Positions 57,126 to 64,000 of a stretch of DNA of 64,000 bases are shown here, piece by piece. This DNA comes from Intestinibacter bartlettii. GTDB lineage: Bacteria; Bacillota; Clostridia; Peptostreptococcales; Peptostreptococcaceae. The stretch's first letter is position 1. Every line of letters begins with the position of its first letter. Location of the stretch: assembly GCF_000154445.1 (NCBI RefSeq), contig NZ_DS499566.1; one strand, given 5' to 3'. The notes under the pieces are model-generated. The model did no database searches. It was given only the letters and a program-made list of their open reading frames with translations, and had not been told where the DNA came from. A program made the position numbers and the translations under genes.

Positions 57126-57929
57126 ATGATTATAGTTGGTGAATTAATAAACTCAAGTAGAAAAGCAATAAAAGAAGCAATAGACAAAGGTGATATCGAA
57201 TATATCAAAAAAATAGCAGTTGATCAAGAAGAAGCTGGAGCTACATATATCGACGTAAATGCCGGAACTTTTGTAGGAACTGAAATAGAACATTTAAAAT
57301 GGATGATAGAAAATATCCAACAAGTAGTAGATATACCATGTTGTATAGATTCTCCAGATCCAAAAGCTTTAGAAGCTGCTTTAAAAGTACATAAAGGAAC
57401 TGCAATGATAAACTCAATATCTTTAGAAGAAGATAGATATGATGCAGTGCTTCCAGTAGTAGCTGGAACTGATTTAAAAATAGTTGCTTTATGTATGAGT
57501 TCAGATGGAATGCCTGAAACTTGCGATCAAAGACTTAAAATAGCTGATAAATTAATAAATGGATTAGTTAAAAATAATGTAGATATAGACAATATATATG
57601 TAGATCCACTTGTTCAACCTATAGGAACTGACGACACTTATGGATTTGAATTTTTAGATTCAGTAGCAGCAATAACTACTCAATTTAAAGGTGTTCATAC
57701 TATGTGTGGATTAAGTAATATATCATTTGGACTTCCAGAAAGAAAATATATAAATAGAAACTTTGCAGTAATGGCTATCGCCAGAGGTCTTGATGGACTT
57801 ATTATAAATCCACTTGATAGAGATATGATGGGTAGTATAGTTACAGCAGAAATGTTAGCAGGTAGAGATGAGTTCTGTGCTGAATATCTTCAAGCATTTA
57901 GAGCTGGAATAATTGGAAATCCTAAATAA
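57126..57929 (+). CDS. Methyltetrahydrofolate:corrinoid protein methyltransferase
   Basis: A 267-residue pterin-binding TIM-barrel enzyme of the AcsE/MtrH/MtgA group. Motifs: TYIDVNAGTF near residue 40, CCIDSPDPKALEAAL near 76, and the folate signature GLSNISFGLPERKYINR near 197. It transfers a methyl group between a corrinoid protein and tetrahydrofolate, linking methanol-derived methyl groups to the Wood-Ljungdahl pathway. It differs from FolP by the missing phosphate-binding loop. RBS TAGGGGGAA. The leader carries the pseudoknot at 56979. Confidence 0.88.
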   Translation: MIIVGELINSSRKAIKEAIDKGDIEYIKKIAVDQEEAGATYIDVNAGTFVGTEIEHLKWMIENIQQVVDIPCCIDSPDPKALEAALKVHKGTAMINSISLEEDRYDAVLPVVAGTDLKIVALCMSSDGMPETCDQRLKIADKLINGLVKNNVDIDNIYVDPLVQPIGTDDTYGFEFLDSVAAITTQFKGVHTMCGLSNISFGLPERKYINRNFAVMAIARGLDGLIINPLDRDMMGSIVTAEMLAGRDEFCAEYLQAFRAGIIGNPK

Positions 57930-58007
57930 TAAATGAATTTTTAAAATGTAAAAATAAGTAAATTGATAAGAATTATAAATATGTAAGTATTATTAATATA
58001 ATTGTTG

Positions 58008-58053
58008 AAAGTGTTGTTCTAGTTTTTTAAATGAGGGCAGCACTTTTGTTTTT
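58008..58053 (+). terminator. Intrinsic terminator after methyltransferase
   Basis: Stem AAAGTGTTGTTCT / GAGGGCAGCACTTT with G-U pairs, followed by TGTTTTT. Confidence 0.7.
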
Positions 58054-58061
58054 AACTAGAG

Positions 58062-58097
58062 AAAAAAATTGCCTTAATAACTTTTTATTAAGGCAAG
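58062..58097 (-). terminator. Terminator of minus-strand corrinoid gene
   Basis: Stem TTGCCTTAATA / TATTAAGGCAA; on the minus strand it is followed by T7. Confidence 0.8.
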
Positions 58098-58160
58098 TAT
58101 AGGAAAAAATCATTTATTTAAAATGATTTTTAACCAAAAATATTACAATTTTATATGGTT

Positions 58161-58805
58161 TTAACTATTATGTTTTTGAAGTAGTATTTTTTCAGCAAGA
58201 CGTGCAGCTGAGGCAGCATCTGCAGTATAATAATCAGCATTTACTCTCTTAGCAAAGTTGCTTGTTACTGGGGCTCCGCCAATCATGAAGATGTATTTTT
58301 CTTTAATACCCGCTTTTTTAAACTCTTTTATAACTTCACCGATTTCTGGCATAGTTGTAGTAAGTAAAGCAGAAAGACAGACTAAATCAGCATTTACTTC
58401 TTCAGCTTTATTTATAAAGTCTTGAGCTGAAACATCTACTCCCAAATCATAAACTTCAATACCAATACCACGAAGTCTGATTTTAACTAAGTTTTTACCA
58501 ATATCATGAATATCGCCTCTTACAGTACCTATAACTGCTGTTCCTATTGGTTTTGCACCAGTTAAAGATAAGAGAGGTTCTAAGACTTTTATGCCAGCGC
58601 TCATTGCTTTGCCGGCAAGTAGCATTTCAGGGACATAAATTTCATTGTTCTTGAATTTAATACCTACTTCATTTAAAGCAGGTATAAGGCCTTTTTCTAA
58701 TATAACAGAAGCTTCAACCCCATTTTCTAGAGCTTCTTGAACTAATTTATTAGTCATTCTGGCATTACCTTTTTGAACATTTTGTGAAAGCTTACTAAAA
58801 TCCAT
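58161..58805 (-). CDS. Corrinoid (B12-binding) protein, MtaC/MtgC-type, second copy
   Basis: A 214-residue methyl carrier. The N-terminal helical cap (1-85) has YVPEMLLAGKAMSAG near 56. The B12 domain has the base-off ligand motif GDIHDIGKNLV near residue 98 (His axial ligand), SALLTTTMPEIG near 144 and GGAPV near 176. It is closely related to the MtaC-like protein at 61269 but lies on the opposite strand, divergent from the RACo gene. It may pair with another methyltransferase or with the pterin enzyme at 57126. Confidence 0.88.
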   Translation of the reverse strand: MDFSKLSQNVQKGNARMTNKLVQEALENGVEASVILEKGLIPALNEVGIKFKNNEIYVPEMLLAGKAMSAGIKVLEPLLSLTGAKPIGTAVIGTVRGDIHDIGKNLVKIRLRGIGIEVYDLGVDVSAQDFINKAEEVNADLVCLSALLTTTMPEIGEVIKEFKKAGIKEKYIFMIGGAPVTSNFAKRVNADYYTADAASAARLAEKILLQKHNS

Positions 58806-58964
58806 ATGATGACCCCCTATTAGAAAATTTGTACTAAATGTTACAAAGAAAAGTTTTCTTATATATAATTAAATTATATATAAGAAGGGGGGTATAATCT
58901 ATCAATTATTAGTATATAAAATTGTAAAATTTTTGGAAGTAAATAAAGTTTGGAGGGAATAATC

Positions 58965-60864
58965 ATGAAGGAAAATAAAGTTAATGTAAAATTGATACTT
59001 AATGATAGTGAAAAGATATGTGAAGCAAACATAGGGGATAATCTTTTAGATATTATAAGAAAAAACAATATAGACTTTGATACACCATGTAATGGTAATG
59101 GAAGTTGTGGTAAATGTAGATGCAAAATAAAAGAAAATACAGAAATAGGAGCTTCTAGTAAAAAACATTTAAATAAATCAGAACTTATATCTGGTATAAG
59201 ACTTGCTTGTGATACTGAAATTAAAAGTGATTTAACAGTAGAACTTTCAAATAAAATAAAAGATATGACTGTTTTAATAAGCGGTGTAGAAAAAGAATTT
59301 AAAATAAACCCTTTCTGTACAAAAACATTATATAGTTTTAGAAAAACCAACTTTAGATGATCAAAGAGATGATTTGATGAGAATAAAAGATTTCTTAAAA
59401 GAATACTTAAAAATAGAAAATATAGATATAGATTTAAATGTCCTTAGAAAAATTCCAAAAGCTCTTAGAGAAGATAATTATAATATAACTGTTACTATGT
59501 TTGATAATAAAATTATAGATATAGAACCTAAAGATACTACAAATAATAATTATGGTTTGGCAATCGATATAGGAACTACAACTATAGCTGTGTACTTACT
59601 TAGTCTTTATGATGGAAGTCAAATCGATGTAATCTCCGAAGTTAATAATCAAAGAAATTATGGGGCAGATGTAATATCAAGAATAAACTACACATTAGAA
59701 AACCCTGACGGGCTTAAAAAGCTTAACGCTTCTATTGTGAGTCAACTTAATAATATAGTAAAAAATATTGCAAAGAGAAATAACATAAATATAGATAATA
59801 TTTACGATACGGTAATAGTAGGAAATACAACAATGATTCACCTACTTTTAGGAATAGATCCTGAAAATATCGCAAAAGCACCTTATATATCAGGATTTAC
59901 AGAAGCTATGGAATTTAATCCAAAAGATATTGGATTTAGCTTCAAGTCAAATATAAGTATAATGCCTGGTGTATCAAGTTATGTTGGTAGTGATATAACT
60001 GCTGGTATATTATCTTCAGGAATGTTGGAATCAGAAAAATATTCATTATTATTAGATTTAGGTACTAATGGCGAAATGGCAATAGGTAATAAAGATGAAG
60101 TTATAACTTGCTCTACTGCTGCTGGTCCTGCTTTTGAAGGTGCTAATATAAAACATGGTGTCGGCGGAATATTAGGAGCAATTAGTAAAATAGATTTATC
60201 TAAAGAAGAAAAAATCGAGACAATCGGGAACCAACCACCTTGCGGTATATGTGGTTCAGGGGTATTAGATGCAGTTTCTGAAATGATTAAATATTCATTA
60301 ATAGATGAAACAGGTAGAATGTTTGATGAAGAAGATGATGACTTCGAATTTGAAGAATATGAATATTTGACTAAAAACTTAGTCGAAATAGATGGCATGA
60401 AACAATATGTGCTTGCAAAAGATTCAAAAGGCGATATTATATCATTTACTCAAAAAGATGTTAGAGAAGTTCAACTTGCAAAAGCAGCAATTAATGCAGG
60501 TATTCAAATATTGGTTAAAGAAAAGAATTTAGATTTTAATGATCTAGAGTATTTATACTTAGGTGGAGGATTTGGTAACTATATGAATGTACAAAGTTCA
60601 CTACAAATAGGTATGATACCTTTAGAATTAGATGGAAAAATTAAATCTATAGGAAATTGTGCTGGTAGTGGAGCAAAAATGTATTTATTATCTAAAGAAT
60701 ATAGAAATCTAATAATAGATAAAGTAAATACATCAAAATATATAGAATTATCTAATAGAAAAGAGTTCCAAGATTATTTTGTAAACGGGATGATGATGGA
60801 AAGAATTTATGAACCTGCTCAAAAATATACACAAAACCAAGGGATTACAGTTGATACATTTTAA
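58965..60864 (+). pseudogene. Corrinoid activation protein (RACo-like), frameshifted
   Basis: ATG 58965 is behind TTTGGAGGG. The N-terminal [2Fe-2S] domain has CNGNGSCGKCRC and later LACDT. The first frame stops at 59358-59360 just after KTLYSFRKTNFR. With TTTT at 59336-59339 read as TTT, it continues YSLEKPTLDDQRDDLMRIKD, the known RACo linker, into the large ASKHA-type domain (AIDIGTTTIAVYLLSL, LLLDLGTNGEMAIG, GIGxG-like CGICGSG, YLGGGFGNYM). Corrected length is about 632 residues, normal. RACo reduces inactive Co(II) corrinoid protein using ATP. As read, the electron-transfer domain is separated from the ATPase domain. Confidence 0.85.
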
Positions 60865-61013
60865 AAAAAGTATACGTCTTGGATACAAATATGGTAAAGA
60901 TTTTCGCAGTAATCTAAAAAAAATCCAAAATAATTACTAAAATGAGAAAATATTTTCGAAAAATTCATTTTTTTCTAAAATGAATACAAATCAAAATAAA
61001 AGTTTTAAAAAAT

Positions 61014-61055
61014 AATCAGCCCTAAATATTGAAATACCAATACTTAAGGCTGATT
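61014..61055. terminator. Hairpin between RACo and mtaC genes
   Basis: Stem AATCAGCC...AATATT-like arms (61014-61030 with 61038-61055, AATCAGCC / GGCTGATT core). The better T run is on the minus strand, so plus-strand termination is uncertain. The rest of 60865-61268 shows no clear gene or riboswitch. Confidence 0.5.
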
Positions 61056-61268
61056 TATAAAAAATCCTAAAAGGTTTAATAAAAAACGATATAAATTACA
61101 ATAATTATATCTAAAAAAATATTATTATTTAAGTATAAAAGATAAACAAAACATAAAAGAAAATCAAAGCATAAAAAAGATTTTCTTAAAAATGGACAAC
61201 AGGGAAATGACATTAAAGTATTTTCAGTATAAATAATATTTTAATAATTTGGTTAGGGGGAAAGATTT

Positions 61269-61907
61269 ATGGAATTAAGAGAACTTTCATTAGCAGTACA
61301 AAAAGGTAGTGGAAAACAATCAAAACAATTAGTTAAAGAAGCTTTAGAACAAGGTTTAAAACCAGCTGATATATTAAACAATGGTTTAATCGCAGCAATG
61401 GGCGAAATAGGTGACAAATTCAAAGAAGGACAAATATATGTTCCTGAAATGTTAATAGCAGCTAAAGCAATGCAAGCTGGACTTAAAGTTTTAGCTCCAT
61501 CTTTAAAAGCTGAAGGTGTTGAACCAATAGGTAAAGCAGTTATAGGTACTGTAAAAGGTGACTTACATGATATAGGTAAAAACTTAGTTAAAATGATGAT
61601 GGATGGTGCTGGTATAGAAATGGTCGACTTAGGTGTTGACGTTCCAGAAGAAAAATTTGTTGAAAAAGCTGAAGAAATAGGAGCAGATATAGTTTGCTTA
61701 TCAGCTTTACTTACAACTACAATGCCTGCAATCGAAACTACTATAAAAGCATTCGAAGATAAAGGAATAAAAGATAAATATATATTCATGATAGGTGGTG
61801 CTCCAGTTTCAGAAGAATACGCTAAACAAGTACATGCAGACTACTATACTACAGATGCAGCTGCTGCAGCAGACGTAGCTAAAAAAGTCTTACAAGAAAA
61901 AAAATAG
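61269..61907 (+). CDS. mtaC: Methanol corrinoid protein MtaC
   Basis: A 212-residue B12-binding methyl carrier. The cap domain has YVPEMLIAAKAMQAG near residue 57. The base-off motif GDLHDIGKNLV near 97 supplies the axial His. SALLTTTMPAIE and MIGGAPVSEEY follow. It is encoded 80 bases before mtaB and is its natural partner: MtaB methylates its Co(I). RBS TTAGGGGG. Strong similarity to the copy at 58161 suggests duplication. Confidence 0.9.
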   Translation: MELRELSLAVQKGSGKQSKQLVKEALEQGLKPADILNNGLIAAMGEIGDKFKEGQIYVPEMLIAAKAMQAGLKVLAPSLKAEGVEPIGKAVIGTVKGDLHDIGKNLVKMMMDGAGIEMVDLGVDVPEEKFVEKAEEIGADIVCLSALLTTTMPAIETTIKAFEDKGIKDKYIFMIGGAPVSEEYAKQVHADYYTTDAAAAADVAKKVLQEKK

Positions 61908-61986
61908 TACAGTAAAAATTCAATCTGAAACAAGTTAAAATTTAGTAACGAGTGTAAATACGCAAATATATAAGGAGGAACGTATT

Positions 61987-63363
61987 ATGAGTATAAAATT
62001 TAATAAATTAGCATACAACTCAGTTGATGATTTTGTTTATGGTTCTTGTAAAAAACCAGTAACAACTAAAAGTGGATTAGTAATAGGTGGTGGAGATGTT
62101 TATCCAGAATTAAACTTCACATTACCATCAATGATAGTTAATGAAGATAGTATAAAAGATGCATATCAAATATATAAAGATATGACTAATGGTATATTAA
62201 ATAGAGCTAGAGAATTATATGCTCCAGGAGTAGTTATCGAATATGAAACTCTTCCTGAATTTACTGAAAACCCTAAATGGGGTATTGAAGTAAGTAAGAT
62301 CATAGTTGATACTATGAAAGAATATGAAGCTAAATATGGTTTAAAATCTGCTTATAGAGCTACTCCAAATGATTTAAGAGAAATGAATAGACCTCCAATC
62401 ATGAGAAGTGGTAAGTATTGGGAAGCTATGATAGAAAGCTTCGCTGGTTGCTCACAAGCTGGCGCTGATTTTATCTCAGTTGAATCTACTGGTGGTAAAG
62501 AATTAAACGACGAAGCTTTAGTAAATGCTGATATTAAACAAGTTATATTTGCACTTGGTGTTTGTGGATGCAGAGATATGAAATTCTTATGGAAAAACAT
62601 TTCTGATATCTGTAAAGCTAATGGATCACTTCCAGCAGGTGACTCTGCTTGTGGATTTGGTAATACTGCAATGGTACTTGCTGAAAGAGGTATGATACCT
62701 AAAGTATTTGCAGCAGTAGTAAGAGTTGCTACAGTAGCTAGAGCATTAGCTGCTTTCGAAGAAGGAGCTGTAGGACCATCTAAAGACTGTGCTTATGAAG
62801 GTGTTTATCTTAAAGCAATTACAGGTTCTCCAATATCTTGTGAAGGTAAATCAGCTGCTTGTGCTCACTTATCTCCAATAGGTAATATAGCTGCTGCTGT
62901 AACAGACTTATGGTCTAATGAATCTGTTCAACAAGTTAAACTATTAGCAGAAATGGCACCAGTTGTATCTATAGAACAATTAGTATATGATACAAGACTT
63001 ATGAATACGGCTACTAAGAAAGGATTTAGAAAAGAATTCAGAGATTTATTAGCTGAATCTGATGCTCCACTTGATCCTCAAGCTTACGTATTAAAACCAC
63101 AAGTTGTATATGATATAGCTAGTGAATTAGTTAAAGCTGAAAATTCATTCCAAATGACTAAGATGGGTGCACAGCTTGCTCTTGATAAGATAACTGAAGC
63201 TGTTAATAGTGGTGAAGTTTATGTAGAAGAAAGAGAAAAGAAATGGTTAGATATCATAGGAAATCAAATTGATGATATAGCTGACGATGAATTAGAATTC
63301 TACGATGATATGCAAGACGAATTAGATATGGATAAATTTATACCATCTGAATATGGTTTATAA
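61987..63363 (+). CDS. mtaB: Methanol:corrinoid methyltransferase MtaB
   Basis: A 458-residue zinc enzyme that breaks the C-O bond of methanol and methylates MtaC. It opens FNKLAYNSVDDFVYGSCKKP and has the MtaB-type segments FAGCSQAGADFISVESTGG near residue 155 (a metal-ligand Glu region), GVCGCRDMKFLW near 195, PAGDSACGFGNTAMVLAE near 217 and GKSAACAHLSP near 278, which supply the Cys ligands. Length matches characterised MtaB. RBS AAGGAGG. With mtaC it supports growth on, or use of, methanol. Confidence 0.92.
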   Translation: MSIKFNKLAYNSVDDFVYGSCKKPVTTKSGLVIGGGDVYPELNFTLPSMIVNEDSIKDAYQIYKDMTNGILNRARELYAPGVVIEYETLPEFTENPKWGIEVSKIIVDTMKEYEAKYGLKSAYRATPNDLREMNRPPIMRSGKYWEAMIESFAGCSQAGADFISVESTGGKELNDEALVNADIKQVIFALGVCGCRDMKFLWKNISDICKANGSLPAGDSACGFGNTAMVLAERGMIPKVFAAVVRVATVARALAAFEEGAVGPSKDCAYEGVYLKAITGSPISCEGKSAACAHLSPIGNIAAAVTDLWSNESVQQVKLLAEMAPVVSIEQLVYDTRLMNTATKKGFRKEFRDLLAESDAPLDPQAYVLKPQVVYDIASELVKAENSFQMTKMGAQLALDKITEAVNSGEVYVEEREKKWLDIIGNQIDDIADDELEFYDDMQDELDMDKFIPSEYGL

Positions 63364-63454
63364 AATTTGAAAGTCTAATTAAAATAAATTTAAAAAGTAA
63401 AACTGATAATCTTGAAAGTATATAGAATTAAATTATAAATTTAAATTGCAAAAA

Positions 63455-63487
63455 GGAACTGTCTCAAAGAAATTTGAGACAGTTTCA
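63455..63487 (+). terminator. Hairpin after mtaB, probable terminator
   Basis: Stem GAACTGTCTCAAA / TTTGAGACAGTTTC, 92 bases after the mtaB stop; the U tract is poor. Confidence 0.55.
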
Positions 63488-63586
63488 CTATATATGTATT
63501 TTATAACAAAAAAGATTTATTTATAGGCACTAAATATATTGTGCTATTATTAGGGTGGTTAAATTTTTAGTAAGGGTGGTATGGCT

Positions 63587-64000
63587 ATGAAAATAAAATT
63601 AGATATAGTATCAGGATTTTTGGGAGCGGGCAAAACTACTCTTATAAAAAAACTTGTAACTGAAGGATATAAAGACGAAAAGATAGTTGTTTTAGAAAAT
63701 GAATTTGGAAAAGTAGGAATTGATACTGATATATTAAAAAATACTGGTGTTGAAGTTGAGGAAATAACAGCAGGATGTATCTGCTGTAGTTCGTCTGGGG
63801 ATTTCCTATATTCAATGGAGGATATAATAAATAAATTTTCTCCAGATAGAATAATTGTGGAGCCTACCGGCGTTGCAAAACTAAGCGAAATATTAAGAGC
63901 GTGTAATGACTTTAAATTTAAAGGTTTATTTGAAGTTAATAATATTATTTCTGTTTTAGATGTTAAACGTTTTGACTTCGTATCTTCTTATTCTAAAGTG
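63587..64000 (+). CDS. COG0523 (CobW/P47K) GTPase, N-terminal part (cut by window end)
   Basis: 138 codons to the window edge. ATG 63587 is chosen over ATG 63581 because GGGTGG (63574-63579) is seven bases upstream. Walker A SGFLGAGKTT is near residue 9, the metal motif GCICC near 64, and VEPTGVAK near 96. COG0523 GTPases deliver zinc or cobalt to metalloenzymes or act in cobalamin synthesis. Location next to the zinc- and cobalt-dependent methanol system is suggestive, but a separate terminator lies between. Confidence 0.85.
   Translation, partial: MKIKLDIVSGFLGAGKTTLIKKLVTEGYKDEKIVVLENEFGKVGIDTDILKNTGVEVEEITAGCICCSSSGDFLYSMEDIINKFSPDRIIVEPTGVAKLSEILRACNDFKFKGLFEVNNIISVLDVKRFDFVSSYSKV

Noticed and set aside
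57126..57929. Dihydropteroate synthase (FolP)
   Set aside because: Same pterin-binding fold, but the GLSNISFGLPxR signature and corrinoid context fit methyl-THF methyltransferase.
58874..59350. 158-codon minus-strand ORF opposite RACo
   Set aside because: Shadow of the RACo ferredoxin domain; no ribosome binding site or domain.
60880..60910. Sigma-54 promoter-like TGG...TTCGCA upstream of mtaC
   Set aside because: The -12 element does not match TTGCA at the required spacing and no enhancer-binding protein is near.

Overview
The window is AT-rich DNA from a low-GC, Gram-positive anaerobe, most likely a clostridium of the Peptostreptococcaceae (Terrisporobacter / Paraclostridium / Romboutsia type). 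The basis is codon use, strong GGAGG ribosome binding sites, U-tailed terminators, a T-box, a lysine riboswitch, Rex, a type I-B CRISPR-Cas locus and a corrinoid methanol methyltransferase system. The genus is inference. No rRNA or tRNA gene was seen.

Layout. 1-7.0 kb: the end of a sortase gene, an IsdE/F-type heme ABC importer, a DUF454 membrane protein and a pair of CydDC-like ABC exporter halves. 7-14.3 kb: YgbA_NO and TSCPD proteins, T-box-controlled tyrS, lipoate ligase, and two NhaC-family transporters, one under a lysine riboswitch. 14.4-19.3 kb: a broken pentapeptide-repeat channel protein, a DNA-binding protein, a membrane-anchored protein and an OmpR-type two-component system. 19.4-31.1 kb: thioredoxin with an atypical reductase that lacks NADPH motifs, an ArsR / NifX-like / CDF metal cluster, an ArsB/NhaD-type permease, a MoaA-like radical SAM protein, a SWIM-SNF2 helicase, MATE efflux and a SLATT-type protein.

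31.1-42.2 kb: a complete but damaged type I-B CRISPR-Cas locus. The order is array 1, cas8b, cas7, cas5, cas3, cas6, array 2, cas1, cas2, cas4. Five of the eight cas genes carry one apparent single-base indel each. The internally started small subunit (cas11b) inside cas8b is intact and has its own Shine-Dalgarno sequence.

42.2-56.3 kb: a 1043-residue DUF11-repeat protein with no signal peptide, a DUF116 protein, Rex, acetyltransferases, a PTS IIC-like protein, a NitT/TauT-type ABC transporter with a frameshifted permease, and a siroheme [4Fe-4S] reductase gene behind a promoter with a CRP/FNR-type palindrome at about -41.5. 56.3-64 kb: a methanol/corrinoid region with methyl-THF:corrinoid methyltransferase, two corrinoid proteins, a frameshifted corrinoid-activation protein (RACo), MtaB and the start of a COG0523 GTPase. 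MtaB would move the methanol methyl group to MtaC, the pterin methyltransferase would pass it to tetrahydrofolate for the Wood-Ljungdahl pathway, and RACo would rescue oxidised cobalamin.

The most unusual features are the long leader in front of the methyltransferase, which contains an H-type pseudoknot with two perfect 8-bp stems and an upstream multi-hairpin element, and the set of about nine apparent 1-nt indels concentrated in accessory genes. The indels are either real decay or sequencing/assembly error; raw reads would decide.
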